From CBDATA01 sp965202845 (lineage in GTDB: Bacteria > Acidobacteriota > Vicinamibacteria > Marinacidobacterales > Marinacidobacteraceae), in the NCBI GenBank assembly GCA_965202845.1, contig OZ241856.1, forward strand, positions 1,736,001-1,800,000: a DNA stretch of 64,000 bases. Direction: 5' to 3'. The position numbers were made by a program, and so were the translations under genes. The notes below the pieces were generated by a model that did no database searches, was not told where the DNA came from, and saw only the letters and a list, made by a program, of their open reading frames with translations. This document shows positions 47,124 to 56,647 of the stretch, in pieces. Positions within the stretch are counted from its first letter, which is position 1. Each line of letters starts with the position of its first letter.

Positions 47124-50100
47124 ATGACCCGGATTCCCTTCGCCATACTGCTGCTCTTGCTCGCCGGAAGTCCGGCCGCCATCGCCCAGGACGCCTCCGC
47201 GGTCGCCGAAGCCGTCGGCGGACTGCGCCTGCGCGAAGTGGGACCGGCGCTCATGGGCGGGCGCATCGCCGACATTGCGACGCACCCGGAGAAACGCTCC
47301 ACCTGGTACGTGGCGGTCGGCTCCGGCGGGCTGTGGAAGACCACCAACGCCGGAACCACCTGGACGCCCCTCTTCGACGCCCAGCCGTCGTACTCCATCG
47401 GAACCGTCGCGCTGGACCCGGAGAACCCGGAGACGGTCTGGGTGGGAACCGGGGAAAACGTGAGCGGGCGGCACGTGGGCTGGGGCGACGGGGTGTACCG
47501 CAGCCGGGACGGCGGCGGCTCCTGGGAGCGGATGGGACTGGAGCGCTCCGAACACATCGGGAAGATCCTGGTGGATCCCAGGGACGGAAACCGGGTGCTG
47601 GTCGCGGCGGAAGGGCCGCTGTGGAGCGGGGGCGGCGAACGCGGCGTCTACCGCACCGAGGACGGGGGCGCCACCTGGACCCGGACGCTCGACCTGGGGC
47701 CGGACACCGGCGCGACCGACCTGGAGTTCGCGCCCGGAAATCCGGACATCGTGTACGCGGCCTCCTACCAACGGCGTCGGCACATCTGGTCCTTCCTCGC
47801 CGGCGGACCGGGATCGGGCATCCACAAGTCCACCGACGGCGGCGCTTCCTTCCGCAAGGTCACGCGCGGACTCCCCGCCGGGGACGTCGGGAAGATCGGC
47901 CTCGCGGTGACGCCGGCGGCGCCCGAGATCGTCTACGCGACCATCGAGGCGGACGCCGAGGAGCGGGGTTTCTACCGGTCCACGGATCGGGGCGAAAGCT
48001 GGGAGAAGCGGAATTCCTACATCTCGGGCGGAACCGGGCCGCACTACTACCAGGAAATCGAGGCCGACCCGACCGACCCCGACACCGTGTACCAGATGGA
48101 CGTGTTCCTCCACGTCACCCGGGACGGCGGCCGGGCGTTCTCGGTTCTGGGCACCGGCCGCGAGAAGCACAGCGACAACCACGCGCTCTGGATCGATCCG
48201 GAGGACCCTCTCCACCTGCTGGCGGGGTCCGACGCCGGCCTCTACGAGACTTTCGACAGGGGCGCAACGTGGCGGCACTTCCCCAACATGCCGATCTCGC
48301 AGTTCTACAAGGTAGCGGTCAACAACCGCGAACCCTTCTTCGACATCCTGGGCGGGGCGCAGGATCTGGGCACCCTGCACGGCCCTTCGCGCACCACCAA
48401 CCAGGAGGGCGTCCGCAACCGGGACTGGTACGTCCCGCTGGGCGCCGACGGCTACGGGGTGGAGATGGACCCCCGGGACCCCGACCTGCTCTACCTGATG
48501 ACCCAGCAGGGCAATCTCCAGCGGGTGCACCGGCGGAATGACGAAGTTCTGCACATCCAGCCGCTTCCGGCGCCCGGCGAACCGCCCGAGCGCTGGAACT
48601 GGGACGCCCCGCTGCTGCTCAGCCCCCACGATCCGGACCGGCTCTGGTTCGGCTCGCAGCGGGTGTGGCGGAGCGACGACCAGGGGGCTTCCTGGAGCGC
48701 GGTCAGCCCCGACCTGACCACCAACCGGAACCGCTACGAGCTCCCTTTCCTCGACCGGGTCTGGAGCGTGGACGCGCTCCACGACACCGGGGCGATGTCG
48801 CGCTACGCCACCCTGACCGCGATCAGCGAGTCGCCGGTGCGGGCCGGGGTTCTGGTCGTGGGGAGCGACGACGGGCTGGTGCATGTCAGCGCCGATGGCG
48901 GCGGCGACTGGGAGCGGGCCGCCGATCTGCCCGGACTCCCGGCGCTTTCCTTCATCAACGACGTGGAGGCCTCGGTCCACGACCCGGACACCCTGTTCGT
49001 GGTGGCCGACAACCACAAGATGGGGGACTTCCGCCCCTTCCTCTTCGAGAGCCGCGACATGGGCAAAAGCTGGAATTCGCTCGCCGGGGACCTGCCGGAC
49101 GGAACGATCCTCTGGGCGATCCAGCAGGACCACGAGGATCCGGACCTGCTGTTCCTCGCCACCGAGTTCGGGCTGCGGGTCTCGTGGAACCGCGGCGTCC
49201 ACTGGGTTCCGCTCAAGGGCGCGCCCACCATCGCCTTCCGCGACCTCAAGCTCCAGCGGCGCGACGACGACCTGGTGGGAGCGACCTTCGGGCGCGGCTT
49301 CTACATCCTCGACGACTACGCCCCGCTACGGAGCATGGCGGCGGCGGTCGAATCGGATCGGGCGACGCTCTTTCCGGTGCGGGACGCCTGGTGGTACGTG
49401 CCCTCGGTTCCGGCCCAGGCGCCGGGACGCCCGACCCAGGGAAGCACCGCCTACGCGGCGGCGAACCCGCCCTTCGGCGCGACGCTGACGTACCGGATTC
49501 CGGAGGACCTCCGAACCGTGCGGGAGACCCGCCGCGCGCGGGAAAAGGAGGCGCGGGAGGCGGGCGAGGACATCCCCTTCCCCGGCTTCGACGCGCTGCG
49601 ACAGGAAGGACTCGAGGCGCCGCCCTCGGTATGGATCGAGATCCGCGACGCTTCCGGCCAGGTCGTCCGCCGGATCGCCGGCGCGGCGAAGAAGGGCGTC
49701 CACCGGGCCAGCTGGGACCTCCGGGGGCCGCCGCCCGACCCGGTGCGCCTGAGCGTTCCCGACTTCACTCCGCCGTGGGCCGGCTCGCCCCGGGGGCCGC
49801 TCATGGCGCCCGGCGAGTACGAGGCCCGGCTCCTCGCGGTGACCGCCGAAGGCCTGGAGCGGCTGGGCGAACCGCAGCGCTTCCGGGTGAAGCCGGCCCC
49901 CACCCTGCTTGACGGCGTGGACCCGGCGGCGGTGGCGGCGTTCCAGCAGGAAACGGCGGCGCTCCTGCGCCAGGTCCACGGGGCGGCCGCCGAGGCCCGG
50001 CGGACGCGGGAGCGGCTCCGGCATCTGCGGGCGGCGCTGGTCGAGACCCCGGACGCCGACCCGGCGTTCTCCGGCCGGATGGACGACATCCTGGAGGCGC

Positions 50101-50384
50101 TCTCGGACCTTGAAGTGCGACTGAACGGGGATCCAGCGCGCCAGTCAAGGAACCACCCGGCGGCGCCTTCGATCCGCGGGCGGGTGGGCAGGATCGCGGG
50201 AGGCCACTGGGGCGCCCGGCAGACGCCCACCGCCACCCAGCGGGAGAGCCTCCGCATCGCCGCCTCCGAATTCGCCGAGGTCGGCCCCGCGCTCCGGGAG
50301 CTGATCGAGTCCGATCTCGCCGGACTGGAAGCGGACTTGGAGGCGGCGGGAGCGCCCTGGACTCCCGGGCGGCGGCTCCGGTAG
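47124..50384 (+). CDS. exported Asp-box (BNR/YCF48/VPS10-like) repeat protein
   Basis: 1086 residues. Signal peptide MTRIPFAILLLLLAGSPAAIAQ. The body is a sortilin/VPS10-like beta-propeller built of Asp-box repeats of S-x-D-x-G-x-x-W type, e.g. TTNAGTTWTPL, SRDGGGSWERM, TEDGGATWTR, STDRGESWEK, SDDQGASWSA. A C-terminal beta-domain follows (WIEIRDASGQVVRRIAG, then a coiled, Arg-rich tail). Members are secreted and often annotated as glycosyl hydrolases without proof. It is probably a large surface or periplasmic binding protein. Its stop is 4 bp from the stop of the opposing radical SAM gene. Confidence 0.88.
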   Translation: MTRIPFAILLLLLAGSPAAIAQDASAVAEAVGGLRLREVGPALMGGRIADIATHPEKRSTWYVAVGSGGLWKTTNAGTTWTPLFDAQPSYSIGTVALDPENPETVWVGTGENVSGRHVGWGDGVYRSRDGGGSWERMGLERSEHIGKILVDPRDGNRVLVAAEGPLWSGGGERGVYRTEDGGATWTRTLDLGPDTGATDLEFAPGNPDIVYAASYQRRRHIWSFLAGGPGSGIHKSTDGGASFRKVTRGLPAGDVGKIGLAVTPAAPEIVYATIEADAEERGFYRSTDRGESWEKRNSYISGGTGPHYYQEIEADPTDPDTVYQMDVFLHVTRDGGRAFSVLGTGREKHSDNHALWIDPEDPLHLLAGSDAGLYETFDRGATWRHFPNMPISQFYKVAVNNREPFFDILGGAQDLGTLHGPSRTTNQEGVRNRDWYVPLGADGYGVEMDPRDPDLLYLMTQQGNLQRVHRRNDEVLHIQPLPAPGEPPERWNWDAPLLLSPHDPDRLWFGSQRVWRSDDQGASWSAVSPDLTTNRNRYELPFLDRVWSVDALHDTGAMSRYATLTAISESPVRAGVLVVGSDDGLVHVSADGGGDWERAADLPGLPALSFINDVEASVHDPDTLFVVADNHKMGDFRPFLFESRDMGKSWNSLAGDLPDGTILWAIQQDHEDPDLLFLATEFGLRVSWNRGVHWVPLKGAPTIAFRDLKLQRRDDDLVGATFGRGFYILDDYAPLRSMAAAVESDRATLFPVRDAWWYVPSVPAQAPGRPTQGSTAYAAANPPFGATLTYRIPEDLRTVRETRRAREKEAREAGEDIPFPGFDALRQEGLEAPPSVWIEIRDASGQVVRRIAGAAKKGVHRASWDLRGPPPDPVRLSVPDFTPPWAGSPRGPLMAPGEYEARLLAVTAEGLERLGEPQRFRVKPAPTLLDGVDPAAVAAFQQETAALLRQVHGAAAEARRTRERLRHLRAALVETPDADPAFSGRMDDILEALSDLEVRLNGDPARQSRNHPAAPSIRGRVGRIAGGHWGARQTPTATQRESLRIAASEFAEVGPALRELIESDLAGLEADLEAAGAPWTPGRRLR

Positions 50385-50388
50385 CGCG

Positions 50389-53163
50389 TCAGCGCAGTTC
50401 GGCGCGCCGGGCGGCGTCGAACCGCGGAACCGCCGCCACCGGATCGGCGGCGGTGCGGACGATCTCCACCGCCAGCGGCTCGTAGCCGGCGAGTTCCCGC
50501 GCCACCTCGGCGGGGCGCGGGGAGGGGCCCTCCGAAATCGCCAGCATCCGGAAGCGGAGGACGCTCCGGGCAGCGGGGCAACCGAGCAGGCCGGCCTCGT
50601 CCCCCGCCGGAGCCAGCCTCGCCTCGGACACCACCGCGCGCAGGTCGATGGGCGTCTCTCGCTCGCGCGGCCCCTCGGGCGCCCGGCGACGCTTCGATTT
50701 CCGCTTCACCCGGCGGGTCAGAGTCATCGGCCACTCCGTCGCCGCGTCAAAGTCCCGGAGCCGGGCTTCCAGATGCGCCAGGGGCGCGTCCACCGGAAGC
50801 AGCACCGCGTACCGGAGCGCTTCCAGCCATTGGGCCAGCCGGGGCTTCCCGTCCGGAACGAGCGTCACCTCCCGGAAGCGGACGCCCTCCTCGCCCGCCG
50901 ACCGGAGGGCGGCCAGCACGTCGTCCGCCGGCAACGCGCCGGTGAGGACGAATTCGCAGTACTCGGCGAGCGACTGCGCCCCCAGCGGGAGCGCCGGACC
51001 GAAGCTGATCCGGGGGTGCGGCGAGAACCCCTCGGTGAACCGGATCGGCAGCCCGGCGCGGCGCAGGATCCGGGGGAGCACCCGGATCAGCTCGCCGTGC
51101 CCCCGAAGCGCCATCGGGCCGGTCTTCTCGAAACGGGCGCGATACCGGGACGGCTCGGTCGGCGCAGGCGTCGCCGCCACGACCGTCGGAAGCACCGGAA
51201 GCGGAATCGCGCCGGTGGCGCCCATGCTTTCGAGGAATTCGATTCGCTCCTCGCGCATCTGGTCCAGGTCGCAGGCGACCCCGCAGTGGTAGCAGACCAG
51301 CCGCCGGTCGTCGTCCCTGGCCTCCCGAACGGTCGGATGGTGGACCAGCTGGCCCGCCGGCTTGCCGCAGGGCGGCGAGGCGCGGTGGGCCAGGGCGCGG
51401 CGGCGCTCTCGCGACAGGAAGCCGTCCGCCAGCCCCACGTCGATGTGATCCCACGGGAGCCGCGCGTCCACCGGAATCGCGTCGAGGAAGTCCTCGCGGC
51501 GCACTCCCAGTTCGTCCTCCCACTCGGACAGGGCTTCGGTCCACCGCTTGAAGGAGAGATGCTCGGTCCAGCCGTCGAAGCGGGCGCCCTTGCGCCACGC
51601 GATCTCGACCAGCCGCCCGGCGCGGATGTCGCCGCGGGCCAGGATCCCCTCGAGGAAGCTCACCCGCTGGTCGTGGGTGCGGAGCCGGAAGCCATCCTGC
51701 CGGGCGCGCTCCCGGAGCATCGCCTGCTTGCGCTCGATCTCCTCCATGCCGTCCTGGGCGCACCACTGGAAGGGGGTGTGCGGCTTCGGCACGTGGGTCG
51801 AGACCGAGACGGTGATCCGCACCCGGCGCGCCGAGACCTCGTCGCCGATCCGCCGCGCCTGCCGGGCCATGTCGGCGATGCCCAGCACATCCTCGTCCTC
51901 CTCGGTGGGGAGGCCGATCATGAAGTACAGCTTGGCGCGGTCCCAGTCGCGCGAGAACACCCGGCGGCAGGTTTCGAAAATATCCGCCTCGCTGATGTTC
52001 TTGTTGACCACATCCCGCATCCGCTGGGTGCCCGCCTCCGGCGCGAAGGTGAGGCCGGTGGCCTTGACCTGCGACATGTCGTCGAGGATTTCCTCCGAGA
52101 GCCCGTAGGCGCGGAGGCTGGAGACGCCGAGCGCCACCTTGCGCGGCGTGAGCTCCTTCGCCACCTCCTTGATGAGCGGCGCCACGCACGAATAGTCGGC
52201 GGTCGAAAGCGACGTCAGGGAGGCCTCGTCGTAGCCTCCCTTCTCCACCGCCGAGACCACGGTGCGGGCGACTTCCTTCGGGTCCCGTTCCCGCACCGGG
52301 CGGTAGATCATCCCCGCCTGGCAGAAGCGGCAGCCTTCGGTGCACCCGCGCGCGATCTCCACCGAAGTCCGATCGAAGATGGCTTCCGCCGCCGCGACCG
52401 GGGATTCGTCCGGGAAGGGATAGCGGCTGATGTCCGGGACGAAGGCGCGCTCCACCCGGAGCGGAACGTCCGCATGCCGGGCGCCCGACACATGGGCGAG
52501 ACCGGATTCCGGGCAGATGTCCCGGTCGTAGAGCGCCGGGCAGTAGAGCCCCCCGCCCCGCTGCAGCTGGCGCAGGATCTCTTCCCGGTCCCGAACTCCC
52601 TGCTCCCGGAGCCGGGCGTGGTCGCGCATCAGCTGCGGCAGCCGTTCCTCGGCGTCGCCGATCAGGAAGGCGTCCACGAACGGCGCCATCGGCTCCGGGT
52701 GGGTGGCCACCGGCCCGCCGGCGAGCACCAGCGGATGCTCCGGAGTCCGATCTTCGGCGCGGATCGGAATGCCGCCCAGGTCCAGCATGGTGAGTACGTT
52801 GGTGAAGGTGAGCTCGTACTGGAGGGAGAAGCCGACCAGGTCGAAATCGGCGAGCGGCAGTCGCGTCTCCAGGCTGATGAGCGGGAGGTTCCGGCGACGA
52901 AGTTGCGCCTCCATGTCCGGCCATGGGCAGAACGCCCGCTCCAGCGCCAGGTCCGGCTCGTCGTTCACCACCTTGTAGAGGATGCGGGCGCCCAGGTGGC
53001 TCATGCCGATGTCGTACACGTCGGGGAAGCAGAAGGCCATCCGCGACCGGATCTCCGGCGCCGCCGGCTTCACCACCGAGAAGCGTTCGCCGCCCGCATA
53101 GCGGGAGGGCGTCTCCACTTCGTGGAGGAAGGACGCCCAGGGGTGGCCGGCGAGACTGCTCAC
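50389..53163 (-). CDS. TIGR03960-type B12-binding-like radical SAM protein with C-terminal DUF2344 domain
   Basis: 924 residues. Residues 40-200 are a cobalamin-binding-like domain, about 265-520 a radical SAM domain with C274-x3-C278-x2-C281 (CTEGCRFCQ), and the last 230 residues a DUF2344 (TIGR03936) domain beginning RYRARFEKTGPMALRGHGELIRV. Such fused proteins are widespread; they are often found with ribonuclease G or ribosomal protein genes and are thought to act on RNA, but their reaction is unknown. A CYHCGVACDLDQ zinc-like segment lies between the domains. The start is GTG at 53163, overlapping the tkt stop (GTGA). The frame also opens much farther upstream in tkt. Confidence 0.9.
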   Translation of the reverse strand: MSSLAGHPWASFLHEVETPSRYAGGERFSVVKPAAPEIRSRMAFCFPDVYDIGMSHLGARILYKVVNDEPDLALERAFCPWPDMEAQLRRRNLPLISLETRLPLADFDLVGFSLQYELTFTNVLTMLDLGGIPIRAEDRTPEHPLVLAGGPVATHPEPMAPFVDAFLIGDAEERLPQLMRDHARLREQGVRDREEILRQLQRGGGLYCPALYDRDICPESGLAHVSGARHADVPLRVERAFVPDISRYPFPDESPVAAAEAIFDRTSVEIARGCTEGCRFCQAGMIYRPVRERDPKEVARTVVSAVEKGGYDEASLTSLSTADYSCVAPLIKEVAKELTPRKVALGVSSLRAYGLSEEILDDMSQVKATGLTFAPEAGTQRMRDVVNKNISEADIFETCRRVFSRDWDRAKLYFMIGLPTEEDEDVLGIADMARQARRIGDEVSARRVRITVSVSTHVPKPHTPFQWCAQDGMEEIERKQAMLRERARQDGFRLRTHDQRVSFLEGILARGDIRAGRLVEIAWRKGARFDGWTEHLSFKRWTEALSEWEDELGVRREDFLDAIPVDARLPWDHIDVGLADGFLSRERRRALAHRASPPCGKPAGQLVHHPTVREARDDDRRLVCYHCGVACDLDQMREERIEFLESMGATGAIPLPVLPTVVAATPAPTEPSRYRARFEKTGPMALRGHGELIRVLPRILRRAGLPIRFTEGFSPHPRISFGPALPLGAQSLAEYCEFVLTGALPADDVLAALRSAGEEGVRFREVTLVPDGKPRLAQWLEALRYAVLLPVDAPLAHLEARLRDFDAATEWPMTLTRRVKRKSKRRRAPEGPRERETPIDLRAVVSEARLAPAGDEAGLLGCPAARSVLRFRMLAISEGPSPRPAEVARELAGYEPLAVEIVRTAADPVAAVPRFDAARRAELR

Positions 53164-55151
53164 GCCAAAAGCTCCCGGGCCGCCGCCGCCACCTTCCGGG
53201 CGGTGAGACCGAGCCGGCGCGCCACGATCTCCCCGGGCGCCGACCCGCCGAAGCGGTCCACGCCGATCACACGCCCTTCGCCGCCGACGTAGCGCTCCCA
53301 CCCCAGGGTGGCGCCGGCCTCGACCGCCACCCGCGGGACTCCCGGCGGCAGCACCGCGTCCCGGTACGCCTTCCCCGCCTCGGCGAAGAGCTCCCAGCAG
53401 GGGAGCGAGACGACCCGGGCCGCGATCCGCTTGCGGGCGAGGAGTTTTCTCGCCTGAAGCGCGAGCGCCACTTCGGAACCGGTGGCGATGAGCGTGACCG
53501 CCGGATCCGCTTCCCCGGCGAGGACGTAGCCGCCCTGGTGCAGCCCCCGGGCGATGGTCCGGTCGGTCGCCACCGGAACATTCTGACGGGTGAGCACCAG
53601 CGCGGTCGGTCCGTTCGTCCGATCCATGGCGTGCCGCCACGCCTCGACCGTCTCGTTGGCGTCGGCGGGGCGCACCACGTGCAGGTTGGGCATCGCCCGG
53701 AGCGACATCAGGTGCTCCACCGGCTGATGGGTGGGACCGTCCTCCCCCACCCCCACCGAGTCGTGGGTGAACACGAACACGACCGGCAGGCCGGCGAGCG
53801 CCGCGAGGCGGATCGAGGGCCGCATGTAGTCGGCGAAGCAGAAGAAGGTGGCGGTGAAGGTGCGGAACCCCCGGTGGTAGGCGATCCCGTTGGCGGCGGC
53901 GCCCATCGCGTGTTCGCGCACTCCGTAGTGGATGTTCCGGCCGCCGGGCGACGACCACGAGAACGATCCCGCCGATTCGAGCGCGGTTTTGGTGGACGAC
54001 GAGAGATCGGCGTCGCCGCCCAGGAACTCGGGAATCCGCTCCGCCAGCTGGTTCATCGTCTTGCCGGAGGCGCTCCGGGTGGCGAGGGAGGAGCCGATGT
54101 CGAATTCGGGGAGGGTGGCGTCCCACCCTCTGGGGAGCCGGCCCCGCAGCCGGCGGCTGCATTCAAGGGCGGCCTTGCGGTTTCCGGCCCGCCGCTCGAT
54201 CCATGCCAAACGCGCCGCCTCCCCCGCCGCCACGCACTCGGCGACCCGCTCCCTGACCATGTCCGGAATCCGGAACTCTGCATCGGGGTCAAGCCCGAGC
54301 GCTTTCTTGGTCGCCCGCGCCTCCGCCTCGCCCAGGGGAGCGCCGTGCGCCGCCGCGCTTCCGGCCTTGCCGGGCGCGCCAAAGCCGATGGTGGTCTTCA
54401 CCCGGATGAGCGAGGGCCGATTGTCGAGCGCCGCCGAGCGAAGAGCGATTTCCAGCGCCTCCAGGTCCTGGTCCCCGTCCTTGACGGTCTGGACGTGCCA
54501 GCCGAGCGCCCGATGGCGTTCGTTCACGTCCTCCTCGTCGAAAGCCAGCGAAGCCGGCCCGTCGAGGGTCACGTCGTTGGCGTCGTAGATCCAGGTCAGC
54601 CGGGACAACCGAAGCTGCCCGGCGAGCGACGCCGCCTCGTGCGCCACTCCCTCCATCAGGTCCCCGTCGGAGACCAGGGCGTAGATGCGGTGGTCCTGGA
54701 GTTCGGGGAATTCCTCGCGGAGCGCCCGTTCGGCGATCGCCATGCCCACCGAATTCCCCGCTCCCTGCCCCAGCGGGCCGGTGGTCGCCTCCACCGCGCG
54801 GGTAGCGAAACTCTCCGGGTGGCCGGGAGTGCGGCTCCGCCACTTGCGGAACCGGCGCAGGTCGTCCGCCGAAACCGGGTATCCGAACAGGTGGAGCAGT
54901 CCGTAGAGCAACGCCGACCCGTGTCCGGCGGAGAGCACGAACCGGTCGCGGTCTGGCCATTCGGGGTCCGAGGGAGCATGCCGAAGCATCCGGCTCCAGA
55001 GGACCCAAGCGGTCGGCGCGGCGCCGAGCGGCAGCCCCGGATGTCCTGATTGCGCCCGCTCCACCATGTCCACCGCGAGGCCGCGCAGCACCTGGACGGC
55101 GAGGCGATCAGCGGCGTCGAAGGAGCGGCGGAAGGGCTGCTGGAAGCTCAA
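53160..55151 (-). CDS. tkt: transketolase
   Basis: ThDP-dependent transfer of two-carbon units in the pentose phosphate and Calvin pathways; cytoplasmic homodimer. From TTG 55151 the product is 663 residues, a normal length; the in-frame GTG at 55091 would cut the conserved N-terminus. Motifs: AQSGHPGLPLGAAPTAWVLW, the ThDP site GDGDLMEGVAHEA-like SDGDLMEGVAHEAA, PTHQPVEHLMSLRAMPN and the FTHDSVGVGEDG loop. The segment of upstream reading frame (to 55628) belongs to the duplicated gene region and is not coding on this strand. Confidence 0.95.
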   Translation of the reverse strand: MSFQQPFRRSFDAADRLAVQVLRGLAVDMVERAQSGHPGLPLGAAPTAWVLWSRMLRHAPSDPEWPDRDRFVLSAGHGSALLYGLLHLFGYPVSADDLRRFRKWRSRTPGHPESFATRAVEATTGPLGQGAGNSVGMAIAERALREEFPELQDHRIYALVSDGDLMEGVAHEAASLAGQLRLSRLTWIYDANDVTLDGPASLAFDEEDVNERHRALGWHVQTVKDGDQDLEALEIALRSAALDNRPSLIRVKTTIGFGAPGKAGSAAAHGAPLGEAEARATKKALGLDPDAEFRIPDMVRERVAECVAAGEAARLAWIERRAGNRKAALECSRRLRGRLPRGWDATLPEFDIGSSLATRSASGKTMNQLAERIPEFLGGDADLSSSTKTALESAGSFSWSSPGGRNIHYGVREHAMGAAANGIAYHRGFRTFTATFFCFADYMRPSIRLAALAGLPVVFVFTHDSVGVGEDGPTHQPVEHLMSLRAMPNLHVVRPADANETVEAWRHAMDRTNGPTALVLTRQNVPVATDRTIARGLHQGGYVLAGEADPAVTLIATGSEVALALQARKLLARKRIAARVVSLPCWELFAEAGKAYRDAVLPPGVPRVAVEAGATLGWERYVGGEGRVIGVDRFGGSAPGEIVARRLGLTARKVAAAARELLA

Positions 55152-55421
55152 GAGGGCGGGGAAAGTACCACGGCGCACCCGGATTTCCCGCTCTTCGGGA
55201 ACCGCCGGCGCGCCCAGCCCCGTCGCCCCGGGGTCAATTTTGACGAGTTTTCCACAATTGGCGTTTCCGGCGCAACGTTTTCGGTTCTGCTGCGTGTCTA
55301 TATAGGGAGAGGAAATTCGCCCATGCCCCCAAACCACGCCGAACCCGTCACGACGCCGCAGCTGCCGTCCCCATCCGCCCGCCCGATCGTCTATGATTCC
55401 CCGGAAGAGGGGAGGGACGCG
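55152..55421. promoter_or_regulatory. 270-bp intergenic region with an AT-rich island
   Basis: From about 55236 to 55315 the sequence is much less GC-rich and contains GTCAATTTTGAC (near-palindrome) and TATATA (55299-55304), which could serve promoters on either strand. A GGGAGAGGAAA ribosome-binding-like site precedes an ATG at 55323 that is in frame with the first repeat gene. Divergent from tkt. Confidence 0.45.
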
Positions 55422-55790
55422 ATGCCGCGCACCGAAGCCAGACGGGAGCCGTTCTCCCGGATCGAGCGGCTGCTCATCGGCATCTGCACGCTCATCGTCA
55501 CCGCCATCCTCGGCGTCGGCGCCGTCACCGCCGCGTCCAACGCCCGGACGGATCGGCGGCTGCAGGACATGCAGGAGCAGATCGGGGGCATGCAGGAGCA
55601 GATCGGAGCGCTTCGGACCGAAATGCACCAGGAAATCGGGGCGCTACGGACCGAAATGCACCAGGAAATCGGGGCGCTCCGGGCGGAGATGCAACAGGAA
55701 ATCGGGGCGCTCTCCGAACGGATCGCCCGCATCGAGACCCTCCTCGGAGATCGGCTCCCGCCCCGGGAAGGGAACCCCGCCGAACCCTGA
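55422..55790 (+). CDS. small membrane-anchored hendecad-repeat coiled-coil protein, copy 1
   Basis: 122 residues. A basic N-terminus (MPRTEARREPFSRIERL) is followed by one membrane helix (LLIGICTLIVTAILGVGAV) and then 11-residue repeats IGALRTEMHQE (33-bp units at 55602-55634, 55635-55667, 55668-55700) ending GDRLPPREGNPAEP. Charge distribution predicts the coiled coil on the outer side of the inner membrane. Right-handed hendecad coiled coils often form parallel bundles. ATG 55422 is preferred because copy 2 must start at the equivalent ATG; an in-frame ATG at 55323 would add 33 residues. No family recognised. Confidence 0.8.
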   Translation: MPRTEARREPFSRIERLLIGICTLIVTAILGVGAVTAASNARTDRRLQDMQEQIGGMQEQIGALRTEMHQEIGALRTEMHQEIGALRAEMQQEIGALSERIARIETLLGDRLPPREGNPAEP

Positions 55791-55846
55791 GGTTCGCCTT
55801 CCGCCCGCCCGATCTCTACAATCCCTCCGGAGAGGGGAGGGACGCG

Positions 55847-56248
55847 ATGCCGCGCACCGAAGCCAGACGGGAGCCATTCTCCCGGATCGAGCGGCTGCTC
55901 ATCGGCGTCTGCACGCTCATCGTCACCGCCGTCCTCGGCGTCGGCGCCGTCACCGCCGCGTCCAACGCCCGGACGGATCGGCGGCTGCAGGACATGCAGG
56001 AGCAGATCGGGGGCATGCAGGAGCAGATCGGAGCGCTTCGGACCGAAATGCACCAGGAAATCGGGGCGCTACGGACCGAAATGCACCAGGAAATCGGGGC
56101 GCTCCGGGCGGAGATGCAACAGGAAATCGGGGCGCTCCGGACGGAGATGCAACAGGAAATCGGGGCGCTCTCCGAACGGATCGCCCGCATCGAGACCCTC
56201 CTCGGAGACCGGCTCCCGCCCCGGGAAGGGAACCCCGCCGAACCCTGA
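55847..56248 (+). CDS. small membrane-anchored hendecad-repeat coiled-coil protein, copy 2
   Basis: 133 residues, nearly identical to copy 1. The differences are two conservative helix changes (I to V) and one more IGALRTEMQQE unit, so there are four full 33-bp units (56027-56059, 56060-56092, 56093-56125, 56126-56158). The same signal-anchor and C-terminus are kept. Copy-number change of the 33-bp unit within a tandem gene pair implies repeat slippage. Function unknown; the two could assemble together. It ends 8 bp before the convergent ridA stop. Confidence 0.8.
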   Translation: MPRTEARREPFSRIERLLIGVCTLIVTAVLGVGAVTAASNARTDRRLQDMQEQIGGMQEQIGALRTEMHQEIGALRTEMHQEIGALRAEMQQEIGALRTEMQQEIGALSERIARIETLLGDRLPPREGNPAEP

Positions 56249-56256
56249 CGGAGGGA

Positions 56257-56646
56257 TCAGCGGAGCGCGATGGCGTCGATTTCGACCAGGAATCCCTCGC
56301 CGGGGAGGCGCTCCGGCTGGATGGTGGTGCGCGCCGGGCGGTGGCCGGCGAACATCCGCTCGTAGACCGCGTTCATTTCCGCGAACCGGTCCATGTCGGC
56401 GACAAAGACCCCGCAGCGGACCACCCGGTCGAGGCCGGAACCCGCCGCCTCGAGGATGGCCTGGATGTTCCTGAGAACCTGCTCGGTCTGGGGACCCACC
56501 CCTTCCGGGGTTCTGCCGGTGGCGGGGTCCACCCCCACCTGGCCGGAGACGAACACCAGGCCACAGCCGACCGCGCCGGGGCTGTAAGGGCCGGCCGGCT
56601 TCGGGAGGCCGGGGCCGGCGATCAGGGTCATGGGGGAATCGCTCAT
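56257..56646 (-). CDS. ridA: RidA family reactive-intermediate deaminase
   Basis: 129 residues. RidA proteins hydrolyse 2-aminoacrylate and related enamines produced by PLP enzymes. The catalytic arginine is R106 in GHRPARTTIQ; PKPAGPYSPGAV and FVSGQVGVDPATG are conserved entry-site motifs. ATG 56646; a second ATG at residue 6 is possible. The gene follows folA by one base and closes the operon that contains a class V PLP enzyme, which would give its substrate a source; that link is inference. Confidence 0.93.
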   Translation of the reverse strand: MSDSPMTLIAGPGLPKPAGPYSPGAVGCGLVFVSGQVGVDPATGRTPEGVGPQTEQVLRNIQAILEAAGSGLDRVVRCGVFVADMDRFAEMNAVYERMFAGHRPARTTIQPERLPGEGFLVEIDAIALR

Positions 56647-56647
56647 T

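Larger units (their letters stand above)
55374..56248 (+). repeat. tandem duplication of a gene unit (two copies)
   Basis: 55374-55790 and 55800-56248 are near-identical direct repeats that each hold a -10-like hexamer (TATGAT or TACAAT), the same GGGGAGGGACGCG ribosome-binding site and one whole gene. The second copy has one additional 33-bp unit. Confidence 0.92.

Noticed and set aside
45695..47557. Very long minus-strand frame continuing upstream of the TonB receptor start
   Set aside because: The part above 45694 is Arg/Ser-rich noise antisense to the TPR gene; the ATG at 45694 has a strong ribosome-binding site and signal peptide.
53164..54162. Extension of the radical SAM frame into transketolase
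   Set aside because: It is in a different frame of a clear tkt gene and has no family similarity.
55602..56158. 33-bp repeats as a CRISPR array
   Set aside because: The repeats are contiguous without spacers and lie in frame within a coding sequence as hendecads.
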